Shown one piece after another: positions 1 to 11,029 of a stretch of DNA of 64,000 nt (position 1 is its first letter; every line of letters starts with the position of its first letter). The translations under genes and the position numbers were made by a program. The notes beneath the pieces were generated by a model that saw only the letters and a program-made list of their open reading frames with translations, searched no databases and had not been told where the DNA came from. The stretch comes from Neonectria sp. B-13 (taxonomy: Eukaryota > Ascomycota > Sordariomycetes > Hypocreales > Nectriaceae). The stretch spans positions 806,001 to 870,000 of the forward strand of contig NOKP01000021.1 in the NCBI GenBank assembly GCA_002682825.1. Direction: 5' to 3'.

Positions 1-1303
1 AGGGGTGAATAAGTGAGGTGTGGTCTTGTGATTGGATGAGGCTGGTCAGAATGGTATCACATATCTCATTTGGTCGAGAAGTTGGTGGCGTCTCAAAGCT
101 TTGCTGGCAAGATGCCTCAGCCTTGGCAGCCTAGAGTTGCTTAGGAAATATTGTCACATTGCTCTCCTTCCCTTTACCCTTCTGTCTTTTCCTGATATGT
201 ATTTTTTCTCTTCTTCTCCTTCTTTTCTCCTGTCCTTCTTCACTTTGCTTGAGATTGGAAACACGAGTCTTACTCTAGGCGAATGTCCCCTTGATATGAA
301 CTGAGAGGATTTCAGCCCAGGTGAAAACACAAATCCATATTGTCAGATATTAAGCCTACAGTCTGTACTAGCAACTGAGATATCATCTAATAATACCCAG
401 CCTCGGTGTATATTGACCGCATATTGCTGCTACTACACGTTTCTTTTCATACCGCTTCGTCGAAATGTGAAGGCCTAAAGTAGTAATTAGTCTGAAATCC
501 GAGAAAGAGGCGAATTTGCTATGAAACTGGATTTCATACAAACGACAAGTTTGAAGAGGGGGTTTTCAAGCCTGAAAGTAGGAAACGTAAGAGCAAAAGG
601 GCTCACGGGGGTGGGGAATGCTCAGGCTACGTATTTCGGTACTACTTGAAATCCGCCACAGCTAATGATAGCACTCCTGTTTTTCTCGTCCTACATTGAC
701 ATCGATGACGCCAACACTGACACCTTTCGATTCTGGCGAAACCTTCAGCCTAGTGGGGGGTGGCCAAGGAGGATGTTAGCTTCAACGGGAAAGGCCCCGT
801 TGAGTCTTGAACATAATCAGGGATAGTCACCTGATTCTGCCGTATCGTCACTTCAAACGAGCCAACAATCTCTCCAATGCAGAATCCTACGCGGTGGATT
901 TGCCTCAAGAATGATACTGAGTACATTAGGGAACCCTCGGTTTAGCGTGAAGCTTATCTCGTCAAGGCCTTCCCAGCGGCCACCTCATCAAGGCTCAATG
1001 ACCTAGCGACATGTACATGGAGTGCAGCATGCCACTCCTCCCTCTTGCTCATTGGATAATATTCTAGGTAGCTTAGGAATTAAACTTCGCTTACGCGGAC
1101 ATTCGGTACATTTCCCGAAGACTGGTTATGGGCCAATGCGAAGGTTACTAAAGGACGTACTGCGACAGAATGGTCAAAATCCTGGTCCAAGACGAGACGT
1201 ATAAATAAATGACGCCGATTAGTGACGTTCCGACAGACGGAACCAGTCCGCAGCTCTGTTAAATTCCATAACTCCCGTAACAATTCTTCAACTGCATATC
1301 CAC
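1..1303. other. Gene-free 5' flank
   Basis: I see no convincing gene here. A pyrimidine-rich stretch lies around 165-245. The only sizeable open frame, about 90 codons near the left edge, runs through that low-complexity tract and resembles nothing I know. The last few hundred bases are the presumed promoter of the acid phosphatase gene that follows. Confidence 0.5.
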
Positions 1304-2783
1304 ATGTCAAGTATGAGGACTTTGCCGGTCAGGCTGATCCTAGCGGTTGCCACGATAGCTGGCATGGCCGTCGCCGGCAAACTGAGCACTTCTAGCTTTG
1401 GCAAACAAGCCCTGGAAGCCATACAAGCCCCGCATGAAATCGAGGAGCCATATGTACCGGGTGTGGCCTTCAGCCGAATACTTCAGATATGGCTAGAGAA
1501 TACCAATTTTGACGTACGTGCCAGCTCGAAATTTTCAGAATCTTAGGTTGTACATTGTAAGGGCCGGAACTAATATACAGATAGGCAGCAGCTGGCGATG
1601 AGAACATGCGCTGGCTCGCCGATCAGGGCGTTCTCCTCGTAAATTCTTATGCAGGTCGGATATTAAGTCCTTAGTAATGAGCCCGCTGCCATTGACACTT
1701 CCTGCAGTTACCCATCCCTCGGAGCCAAACTATATCGCCATCGTGGGAGGGGACACATTTGGCTTGCAGAACGATGGTTACCATCGCATTCCGGCCAACA
1801 TATCTACCGTCGTGGACCTCCTGGATACCAAGCAGATTTCCTGGGCTGAGTATCAGGAGGACTTGTCAAACGCCGACTTCCAAGGGCCCCATGCCGATAG
1901 CTACGTGCGAAAACACGATCCATTGTCAACTTACGACAGTATCTCATATAACAGGACGCGCAGGGCTCGAATCAAGAACTTTGCCAACTTTGAGCAAGAT
2001 TTGGCAAACAAGAAACTCCCTCAGTGGGCATTCTTCACCCCAAATATTCGCAATGATGGGCACGACACTGGGCTCGGCTTTGCCGCTAGGTGGCTCCATG
2101 GATGGCTTGGGCCTCTTCTGAGGAACGAGTACTTCGTAAACGAGACTCTCATCGTGGTCAGCTTCGACGAGACACATCAGTACGACATTCCAAATAGAAT
2201 CTTCACAGTTCTTCTTGGCGGCGCCGTCCACCCGTCCCTACACGGCACTGCGGACAGCATGTACTACAATCACTACTCCATGCTGTCAACGGTGTCGGTG
2301 AACTGGGATCTCCCCTCCCTCGGCCGCTGGGATTGTGATGCTAATGTGTTCGCTTTGGTAGCCGACAGAGTGGGCTACAAGAACACAAACATTTCGTACC
2401 AGGGCTTGTTCTGGAACACATCTTACCCCGGGCCGCTCAACGACAAGGAACAAGTTCCGGGATGGTGGCCACGACCTGACACGAAAGCCAAGTGCGCCGC
2501 TAGAAGGGGCATTTTAGGGTCAGTCAAGTCAATCTGGGGTACGTCTGGGGGGTCGTATAACTACACGAATGTCTATCCGTATGACAACAACTACTATGCC
2601 ACTAAAGGGAACATTCCTGCTGTGGGGGCGAATGATGCTTCTTCATCAATCACCCCTTCGGAGACCGCGCCGAGTCATAGTAGTTCCACCGGTGGAAGTG
2701 GGCACATCAGTTTTCGAGGGGAGTTTCTTGCTCTTCCTCTGGTTCTGCTTCTGGCCGATATTGTTGCCACTATGTTACTATAA
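1304..2783 (+). CDS. Secreted acid phosphatase (phosphoesterase family), GPI-anchor-like tail
   Basis: Three exons are inferred: 1304-1513, 1585-1654 and 1708-2783, giving 451 aa. Splicing joins the segment ending NTNFD to AAAGDENMRWLADQGV and then to AVTHPSEPNY, which restores the conserved start of fungal acid phosphatases of the PF04185 phosphoesterase family. The N-terminus (MSSMRTLPVRLILAVATIAG) is a signal peptide. Further family blocks are NDGHDTG and SFDETHQYD, and there are many NxS/T glycosylation sites. A Ser/Thr-rich stretch and a hydrophobic C-terminal tail suggest a GPI anchor, so the enzyme probably acts at the cell surface or wall and releases phosphate from monoesters. The first ATG in frame with the signal peptide was chosen. 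The second exon is only 70 nt. Family assignment is strong; substrate is unknown. Confidence 0.88.
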
Positions 2784-5034
2784 CCTAGGAATTGGCTTTC
2801 TGGACGTAAATATAGTTTAATATAAAGGATAGAGGCTGTTTGTAAGTAGTTTTACGCCAGGAGTATAAGAGAGACATAATGTTAAGCGCGTTTACAATAA
2901 TAAGCTATAGTTCATTGATGAGGGCTTTTAGCCACTAACCACAGCTAATTCCCGGTGCCCCCTTTCATCTCCCGCCTGAGTTCATCACACTAAGACGTGC
3001 TAAGCTTCCAACTAAGGGCTTTCTTCACTTTCGACAAACCTAGAAAGGATTGACACCAGGGCGGTCCCTTTCCTCGCCGAGAATTACTTTCAGATATGCT
3101 ATCTCATATTTGAACGACGAAACCTAGACGTATCCACTTGTAAATTGAAGCATAACGACCTTAGGTAATCCATTTCCGCACTGGAACTTGCGTTGACTGT
3201 CTCCCGTCCTTCAACCGGCTTCAAGGAATAGAACTGCATTTCAGTCCATCTAAGGCGTGAAGCTCGCTAAGTGTACAACGTTGCAGAGACTTTGTGCTAT
3301 GCTAGAACGGTCGGTCTGTATTTAGGTAGGTTATGCTAGGCTATGATATCGCGATCAAGCTGAATCTTCATGGGATATACGCCGTTAAGAGGGAGACAAC
3401 GCTGGAGTCATGTTTAGGGGGCTCGTGAATAGTATACCGCTCGGTATTGGAAAACCAGTTAAACGTATTCATACTTTGATCTGTTATGACAATTACATTA
3501 TTGCGCAAGTATCGATTGTGTGGGAAACAGGTATAGTTTATGGAGCTACAGGTTGAAAAGAGGAAGTCGGCGTTTGCAAGTGTGAGGAATTTCGGTGATT
3601 ACAAGATCAATGCACCTATACAGGGAAGTGAGCTGGATCCAGACAAGCGCTGGTCTTTAGAACGCCTCGAGGTTTTCAGAAAGGTATACGATCGGTGAAG
3701 AGTGCTGAATGTGACTGCTCTGGAACGTATTGTAGCAGCTGAATATGTTAGTTAAACAATCCATGGTGGTGGCTGAAAGAGCACCTGATGGCAGATATAC
3801 TGCCTTGACTTCAGCCATGGTGGCGTCTAAATGCGTACGTGATGAGAGTTGTAGGGCTTGAATACTCCTTGGTGATGGCTAGGTACACAGCCTTGCGCTC
3901 AGCCATGGCTGCGGCAGAGTGATCTCGTCACAATAATGGCTCAGAAAGACACTGAAGGAACCTTCAACTGGGCTTGCGGTCGAGCTCTAGTTGGCAACAA
4001 GGTAACAAAATGGCTTTTTAAAAGCCTGACGTTTGATAGGAGCAGAGTGATGATAGCGCAGCTCCAGTAGCGGGGGCGGAGCACTCAGCAGCCATGGCAC
4101 AACTCTTGTGGGGGAGGGCAGTGCAGCTTCCACGTAAGCCCATATTCTTAAAGGCTGCAGAGACAGATGCCTATGATCGATTGTACTCACCAGTCAAATT
4201 CCTTCTCCCTTAAGCACACTACAAAACTATCGGGCCCCTAACATGATAAGCAATCTACTTACCGCAATTTCCAGAATCTGAAAGAGGACGCCTGCCGATA
4301 TATTCTGGGCACTATACTGATAAGGACATTGGACTATAGCGGAAGAGCTACGCCGAATGGATTATATTACATTTATAGTGTCATACACAGAAGAATACGC
4401 TCGATGAATTGGGCGACTTGCTCTGCAGGGGGAAACCGTGGTGGCATGGCAGATGTTTTCCTAGTGGATCGTCAAGTTAGAGGCTGATTTGGAAAAGATA
4501 AGTTGGGGTCATGTCAACAAGGAATCGACAACAAAATGCTTTTGGGCCGAGTCGGAAGAAAATACGTGGGTGGTCGCAGCATTGGAGAGGTTTTATAAAG
4601 CTGCATTTTTGGATCTGCTCCTGCAGTCCAAGATTTCAGTTGGTGATCGTGGATGAGATTAGGAGCAACTGCTAATAAAATGGACTGTATCGCATAGACT
4701 CGTCTCAGAGACCATATGATCTAACTCATAGGACCGGTTTCAGCGGCAACAGCATTCCAACCACGGAATTTACCCACGATAGCCTAGTAACAGCTATAGC
4801 TATAAAATACCAATCCTTTAAAGAGCGTTGACGTCCACTCCGCAGCTGTGGGAGGAATGCCGGGCGTAATGGACTTGTGCGTGTGTGTGTTCCAGCGCGC
4901 GTGAGTTGAATCAAGGTCTTTACAGACGTCGTGCCGTAACAAAAAGAGTAAAGAGCGTGTATAGAACAAAATATGGAAAACTAAATTTAGTACCAAATGC
5001 TGTCGATGCCCAACAAAGTCTCCTGTCTCCTGTT
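2784..5034. other. Gene-poor intergenic DNA with decayed repeat
   Basis: No gene could be supported. At 3784-3820 and 3869-3908 there are two imperfect copies of a motif of about 38 bp ending in TCAGCCATGG, some 85 bp apart. On the minus strand they read like MAExKAVYL, faintly resembling the RNase H end of copia elements. This is weak evidence for an old retroelement remnant. The remaining short open frames look random. Confidence 0.35.
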
Positions 5035-6325
5035 TCAACCCGTCATGGTTTGAAGTGCGTCCATATCTAGCAACTTGTACCGGCCCTCATCGACCAACCG
5101 GTGAGTAGTGATGCGCTCGGGGTAGTTCCTCATGAACATGTTGGTAAAATGCTTTCCGTAATGGATCCCCACTTCTGGGCTCTGACCGGCTTCATACCCC
5201 GGAAGAGGTTTAATGACTGTCTGGAAGCTGGGCTCGTGAAAGTAAGCAAAGGCGAACCTCTCTTTCGTATTAAGCCCCACCTTGTGGAGGGTTGAGGGGA
5301 GGACCGAGTTAGTCATGTACTGCATCATGTCGCCTAGGAACTTGTTATCAACAGGCCGCCCGTTAGCCTAGAGATGGGAGGCTTGCCTGGAAAAACCGTG
5401 AATACGTTCTCAGCTGGGGGAACAAACACCCAACCATCATTATCTTCCTTCATGCCAGCAGCACTCCTCTCCCAGTTCACAACAGACTCGCCCTTATAGG
5501 GAGGACGAACGAACAGAGCTAGATATGGAATCAGCGGGTGCACTTATGCAAAACTGCGTCAAGAGGGCTCTCCTACCCCCAACATCGTCAGCTGCCGCAA
5601 TTACAAGCAACCCATAGTCAGTATGAGAGCCGATGCCCCGGCCGTCTTTGCCTTTCCCATTGATATCGTTGGTTGCGGGAAATCTGGACCCAACGCGTTA
5701 GCTCTGTCTCATCTCAGAAGGAGCCTATGGGTTCATGCCTGAGAATTCGCATGTGATGCCACCCGTCTTTCGTAATACGAGTCAGAGACCCCTCTGGTAC
5801 ATTGATACCTAGTTCAATCAGGCAGAGCAGCCTCTCGCCGGTCTGCCCGAGGTTGTCCATGTATTCCTTCACGGGGTCCCGTAAATCTGCGTCAGGCCAA
5901 GGACAACTCCCATGGCATGGCCACCTGGCGGAAACTCTGGGATCGTCAAGGTCGAGGTCCTTTGTGACAGTAAAGATCTCACTGTAATCAGCGAGGCCAT
6001 CTGTCAGCTCTTCACCGCTCGCAATATAACCGGAATAGCTCTGGCTATCGATGCACGCAGATTTCTGGTGAAGAGGCTTCCGGAAGAAGCGCTTGCTGGC
6101 CTCATTGGCTGCTTTATAGAGTGTCTGCTGCTCAGCGTCCATGGCAATCTGCAAGATTCCATCCTGTTGCCAAGCTGCCACAAGTGCTTTACCCATACTC
6201 AGATCATCTGCTGACCCCGTGTCCTCATTAGACAATGCAAATGTCTGGAGGCATCCAACTGTAGCACGATAGCCTGGAGGCATTGCGTCGCCCAATTTCT
6301 GTGGCATTTGAGGAGCTTCATCCAT
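5035..6325 (-). CDS. efe: Ethylene-forming-enzyme-like 2-oxoglutarate/Fe(II) dioxygenase
   Basis: The four-exon model is 6325-5739, 5683-5577, 5518-5387 and 5333-5035, giving 374 aa. It resembles the Pseudomonas/Penicillium ethylene-forming enzyme over its whole length (LQTF, GYIASGEE, DGWHHMRILRFP, RGIGSHTDYGLLVIAA, HKVGLNTKERFAFAYFHEP, HYGKHFTNMFMRNYPERITT). EFE turns 2-oxoglutarate, with arginine as co-substrate, into ethylene and also makes succinate. The iron triad H216, D218, H292 and the 2OG-binding R301 are present, as are the arginine-pocket E105/E106 and R196. Introns at 5684-5738 and 5334-5386 begin with GC instead of GT but have CTAAC branch sites and restore the frame exactly; the middle intron (5519-5576) is GT-AG. 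One residue differs in a conserved spot: MRNYP, where I recall MRCYP in the bacterial enzyme. The start is uncertain: the frame stays open to 6466, but those extra 47 residues have no EFE counterpart. Ethylene production itself is an inference. Confidence 0.88.
5334..5386 (-). other. GC-AG intron 3 of the EFE-like gene
   Basis: In sense orientation the exon ends TTTCCAG and the intron starts GCAAGC. It has a GCTAACG branch site and ends TTCCTAG. Splicing joins VFPG to DMMQYM, the expected continuation. No GT donor near the junction gives the same frame. Confidence 0.75.
5684..5738 (-). other. GC-AG intron 1 of the EFE-like gene
   Basis: In sense orientation the exon ends ATTCTCAG and the intron starts GCATGA. 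It has a GCTAACG branch site and ends GGGTCCAG. Splicing gives HHMRIL-RFPATN, matching the family. Reading straight through hits a stop after a few codons. Confidence 0.75.
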
Positions 6326-8290
6326 TGTTGTACGGGCTCTTTGTGTTCGATTGTGAGAGAGAAGAAAGTTCCAGCAATCACCAACACATAGCAAGATGTG
6401 GACGAGCAGTAAGAACATGGGTTTGAGGCAAAAGGCGGGGCAAGAGTTCCCTCTAAAAGGGCGCACGTGCGGATGGATCTTTCATGTGGCTATAAGCTCG
6501 GCATGCTTGGAACTATTTCTGTACAAAGCTGATATTCGTCAGGGTTCATCCCCAGGTACTAAACTCGCTAAGGCCGCAAGGTCTATGGGGTACGAGAAAC
6601 CACCTGTCATATTCTGCACACCACTGACAGCTACATCTGCTGGGAGTGCGCATTTCCACTTTGGGGCCCTTTCATACCTAATAGCACCAAACATCAGTGA
6701 GTACTTCCCAACATGGCCACTATCGGACACATATAGCGTTTACGGCAGATGCCATAGTCTGCACGAACTGGGGTAGTTCAATATGCAGCTGTGTCTTGGA
6801 CAGGAACACAAATGGACGGATCTGGCCCGGGCCTTCGGCAGCTAACGAACCCACCTGGGCTCAGGGTGGTACTAATAAGTATACAGTGAGAATTATGCGT
6901 TGTACTCTCACATTATGGCAGTCTGTTGTCTTTTTTGTTGGCTTCATCAGCCCAATATGTTGTGCCACCCCACTGGTACTACCAAGTCTTGACCGTGTCT
7001 CACGCGTCATGGGTGCGTTACAGGGGTAGGGGTAAGTCAGTGTCCCCGCTAGGGGTCATAAGGTTAGTTCCGGGGGGCCATTGGAATGTAGTTGCTTGAG
7101 GGTGTAGCTTATCACTGGGCACTAGTTGTAATGCGAACCTCCCCAAGCAAATCCCCAAAGCGAATCACGGGCCTTCTTCCCATACTTCTTCTTCCACTGC
7201 TCTTCTCAGGAGAATCACGTTTACCGAAATGAATGCCACTGTGTTACTGTCAGTATAGCTTCAATGTCTGTTGAAGCCCCGATTGTGTCTTGGTTTAGAT
7301 GCGTAAACATGAAGTGCGTCCAACAGATTAACAGCTGTGGCGTGTTGACTGGCGGCTAACTCTTGCTAGCGCATACGGTCAAACCCCGACCTACACCGAT
7401 CATAAGCCAATGCATTAATGGATTGTGACTCTGGGCCTCTGGGCGCTTCGTTCCAGCGTCGCCATACCTCCTCGACATGCGGAATTTTTGAACCATGGGC
7501 AAATCCCATTTCGCGGTAGACGGCAGGGCTCCCCTCGGCTCGCAGCAACCTAGCCTCCCTGTACCCTTCCTAATATAGTTCACCTTGTCGTCAAAGGGAC
7601 ATAACCTTTACCATCGACCACCATCTGCACGAGTTAGAAAGTTAGGAAGATAGTCATCCCAAACGAGAAGTGGCTCATAGATTAACTTTGACTCCGCCCT
7701 TGTGGATGAACAATAGGACTGTTGCCACACCACAGTAGCCACAAGAAGGTGCCATAACTTGGTAGCGCGTGCATGACCTTAGAATGTGGCATTTTTAGTC
7801 CGAGCGGGTGGGCGCTAATCAAGCTGCCTAGCTCAGTAACGACCCTTCCAAATACTGTATCGTAGTGTCTTGTCTTGCATGACAAATTTGGGCGTTAACA
7901 TTAGAGTTGATGCGTACAGTCTTCTCACAAATACAGTGACGAGCTTTCGGTCCAGAAACGGGCGTGGATCGTTACTGGGCAATCGCTGACGCCAGTCAAC
8001 CGCTAACACGGTTAGGTGCTGGACTGCCGTTGTATCGGTACGCCATGAACTCTAAGACCCACATTGTAGACTACAGGCAGCCACAACTGTCAAATATTGG
8101 CATACTTTGGGAGGCTTCGTAGAAACTTGATTCGGCCGCTGCTGTACAATCAATCAATCAATTTATTAACGCCCGGCAGCTGAGATGGCACTTATTACTA
8201 ATAAACATAGGCGATGCTCAAATTGCGTCCTCGTCTCTTTCAGTTCACACTGTCTTACCTTAGGCATGGCCCTTTTCTTGGTTGGATTGT
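6326..8290. other. Gene-poor intergenic DNA
   Basis: Several frames of 60-126 codons exist on both strands, but none shows a domain, a consistent intron pattern or a conserved motif that I can recognise. A minus-strand stretch at 6539-6730 reads like protein (ERAPKWKCALPADVAVSGVQ) and could be the remnant of an old gene; I cannot name it. A short TCAA repeat lies at about 8148-8163. Confidence 0.3.
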
Positions 8291-8890
8291 TACGAGCACT
8301 GTGGCAGGGGCTAAGGGCCGAGTGGGTTAGCTGGTTGCTAGCAAGGGTGTAATTGGGCGTGGAGAGGGGCAGCCACAAGGGAGGTTAAGAAGGGAAGGAG
8401 GAGAGACTTTTTCTTGGGAGAAATCATCTTCTTAACAAGCAATCAGGAAGACAAGAGCTTCTTACTGCAGAGAGACGAGAGATAAGGGCTTATTGAGCTC
8501 AAAGCTCAAGTCTTTGCCTTTGTTTACTAAGAGAGACTTCTATAATTACCATCAAAAATTACCACTCAATTTAGGGTTGAACCTCTGTCTTCTACAACGC
8601 CAATTGCCAAGCCGACTGCAGACCTCTTCGATGCCTTGCCAACATTATTTCCTACTTTCGACTTAACAATCAACCTCATGAGATACATTCCTATTAGGAG
8701 GTACTAAACACTAGATTACCTGACCACATACGCGCTGTCTAGTGCAGCTTAGGGCTGACCAACTAAGACGCCTGTGCGATGCATTCCTGTGTACCTTCTT
8801 AAGGGACTGTCATTGATTTGGGGTGTTGTTTCTTGTCCCTTTCCGCCGCCAAAGCACTTCCCCCCGCTACTCTCATCCTATATCACGTCC
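8290..8890 (+). repeat. Dispersed repeat, copy 1
   Basis: This stretch matches the reverse complement of 23770-24350 over about 600 bp. Shared landmarks are GCTAGCAAGGGTGTAATTGG near 8340, GGTTGAACCTCTGTCTTCTA near 8577, ACAATCAACCTCAT near 8667, and GGGGTGTTGTTTCTTGTCCC near 8820. The two copies have diverged by substitutions and small gaps. I saw no clear terminal repeats or target duplication, so the element class is unknown. Confidence 0.7.
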
Positions 8891-9255
8891 TTGTTGCTCT
8901 AATTATATTGCCCTCGTCGTTTGAGCTCTTTTGCGCTGGGGACAATGACCTCCTCCTTCTGCAACGTTGGGTTTGCGTCCCATGAAGATAATGACGTCCG
9001 AAGCGGGGTTCGCCGCACCAGACATCATCCACGAACCATTATCTTCCTGTAGAGCCTCCCTGTGCATGCATGCTTACACAGCGCCTGATTTTCAAGGCAA
9101 CCTTTTAGGCAGATTATGCTCCGTAAGACTTTCCAAACAACGGGCCAAATGGCTCGGCGGCAGGCAGGTCTAACTGTTCTCCACATCCTCTCTTCTTCCA
9201 CCACAAATGCCACCTAGCCTCAGAGCGTCATCCTCAGCGTCATCCACAAACTGAA

Positions 9256-10557
9256 TTGGACTCTTCTACAGCAGCAAAAAGCATGGAGAGAGGCTCAGAT
9301 ATACCGAAATTCACAATCGACCTCTCTCAACCCCCTCAAAACCGATACGATCACATTATCCCTCACTTCAGAGAGTTACTCGAAGACTGCGACCTGCCCA
9401 GTCTATTTTACGATCTCCTTCACGACCTCGCAGGCGCAACTACTGGAAAATGCCTCGGTGCCATGGCTCGTGTGGCCTTGCGCCGACTTTACAAGGTCGA
9501 TGAGTCGGCTGAGATCGCTGGCATCTCTAAGGCCATCGGCATCCCGATGCACGTCCTGGTCGCGCTCAATGTGCTCTTGGACCTGCTGCTAGGTTGCACA
9601 AGCGGTGGTGTTTGTGTCATCGATCCCAAAAAGCCAGGCTTAGAGAAGAAATCTCGCATGCTACACTTTCGCACACTGGATTGGGGGATGGACCAACTAC
9701 GCAAGATCGTCGTCGAACTGGACTTTGTTCGCTCCCAAGGCGGGCCTGTTGTGGCCACAACAGTCACGTATCTCGGCTATGTGGGCGTTTTAACTGGTGT
9801 GAGAAAAGGTCTCAGTATGAGCCTGAACTTTCGGCCGCACCACGATCGAACAACGCTACGGGCCAAAGCCGCCTTTCGCTGGCAGCAAGCCATGGTTGTG
9901 CTGGGCTTCCGGCAGTCTATCTCCAGTGTTTTGCGTGGATTTCTTCTAGATCCGCCTGGAATAAAAGGAGCACAGAGCTGCAAAGAGGCTGCACCTGAGG
10001 AAGCCTCCGATATCACGGAAGAAGTCCAAGAAAGTGACATCATGACCATTCTCTCGACGTTATCAGCCTCCCCATCAACCGCCGCCTATCTAATTCTTTG
10101 CACTCCGGACCGCGTTTTCGTCGTCGAGAAAGACCACCGGCGGGCCTCGGTCAGAGAGTCGGACACTTTCCTAACCGCGTACAATCACGACCAAACGGAT
10201 GAAGTGGACCCGTCTCAGCTACAGCAGGCAGCCGCCCAACTCTCTGCCAGCGAAAATGCCACGGGCATGACAGATCTTGTCGAGTACTCTTTAGACCGAA
10301 AGAAGCGTCTGGATGAGCTGTGGAAGAAACAAGTGCGTGCCTGTCGGAGGCAGTATCGAAAACGCGGAGTCGTGACGTTGAAAGATGTCATGCAGTTTGT
10401 GGAGGACAGAGAGATCAGCAACGACGAGACGCACTATGCCGTCATAATGGACCCGGAGGCTGGGAAGGTCATCTGGCGAACGGTTTATGAGGTTGAGTAT
10501 GGATCTGATGGAGAAACTAGCACAGGTGAATCATTTAGCGGACTAGAGGAAGCATGA
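9256..10557 (+). CDS. Acid ceramidase / NAAA-like N-terminal-nucleophile amidohydrolase
   Basis: A single uninterrupted 433-aa frame. Residues 15-60 resemble the NAAA-beta segment seen at the N-terminus of acid ceramidase and N-acylethanolamine acid amidase. The CTSGG motif puts the likely catalytic cysteine at C114, which in this family becomes the new N-terminus after self-cleavage. It is followed by HFRTLDW (R139, D142) and VTYLGYVGVLTGVRKG, which fit the linear-amide C-N hydrolase core. The expected reaction is hydrolysis of an N-acyl amide bond in ceramides or N-acylethanolamines. I see no obvious signal peptide, so the location is unclear. The C-terminal 120 residues are charged and extend past the core. 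It lies alone between a repeat and a convergent Zn2Cys6 regulator. The family is well supported; the substrate is not. Confidence 0.8.
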   Translation: MDSSTAAKSMERGSDIPKFTIDLSQPPQNRYDHIIPHFRELLEDCDLPSLFYDLLHDLAGATTGKCLGAMARVALRRLYKVDESAEIAGISKAIGIPMHVLVALNVLLDLLLGCTSGGVCVIDPKKPGLEKKSRMLHFRTLDWGMDQLRKIVVELDFVRSQGGPVVATTVTYLGYVGVLTGVRKGLSMSLNFRPHHDRTTLRAKAAFRWQQAMVVLGFRQSISSVLRGFLLDPPGIKGAQSCKEAAPEEASDITEEVQESDIMTILSTLSASPSTAAYLILCTPDRVFVVEKDHRRASVRESDTFLTAYNHDQTDEVDPSQLQQAAAQLSASENATGMTDLVEYSLDRKKRLDELWKKQVRACRRQYRKRGVVTLKDVMQFVEDREISNDETHYAVIMDPEAGKVIWRTVYEVEYGSDGETSTGESFSGLEEA

Positions 10558-11029
10558 TAGAATGAGCGATATTGTTATGACACTGTGTATTTATACTCCA
10601 ACTAAATTCTTAATCCCCTCTCTCTCGCTACTAAGTCCCGTACATCACTTCGTAGCCTTCTTGAAAATTGGAATGGTATGTTGCCACGCCTTTTCGAAGA
10701 GCTTCTCCCTCAAATCCTGCAGCAATTCCGTATTCGAACATTTATCTCATTCAGACCCTAGAAAAGAATCAGTCGCTAGCTCTCATGTTTTGACGCACTG
10801 AATCACCGTACAAAAGCTCGTGAACGGGATACGGAGGGCCAGCTCGACCAACGGAACTGTTGTTGCGCGTTGCATTGGTGGCGACTACACGGTGATCATT
10901 ATTGTTCAGATACTGAAGACACTTGTCATATCCTAGCTTTTAAACTATGGAAGTAAAAAAGACCGTGTCCTCCTACTCATCCTCCATCTCTCCTCTTTCC
11001 CCCTTTTCTCATCCTTCCAGCCAACAATC
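10558..11029. other. Convergent 3' intergenic region
   Basis: This is the spacer between two converging genes. It is AT- and pyrimidine-rich, with CT-rich runs around 10980-11015. A 79-codon frame just after the amidohydrolase stop shows no recognisable feature and is probably 3' untranslated sequence. Confidence 0.45.

Noticed and set aside
32..304. 90-codon open frame at the left edge
   Set aside because: It runs through a pyrimidine-rich tract, has low-complexity Ser/Phe/Leu content and shows no motif.
5035..6466. EFE-like gene as a frameshifted pseudogene
   Set aside because: Each apparent break is explained by an intron with a branch site and AG acceptor, if GC donors are accepted, and the spliced frame is exact at all conserved blocks.
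6396..7029. Overlapping plus-strand frames of 110-126 codons
   Set aside because: They overlap each other in different frames and have no domain, splice pattern or conserved block.
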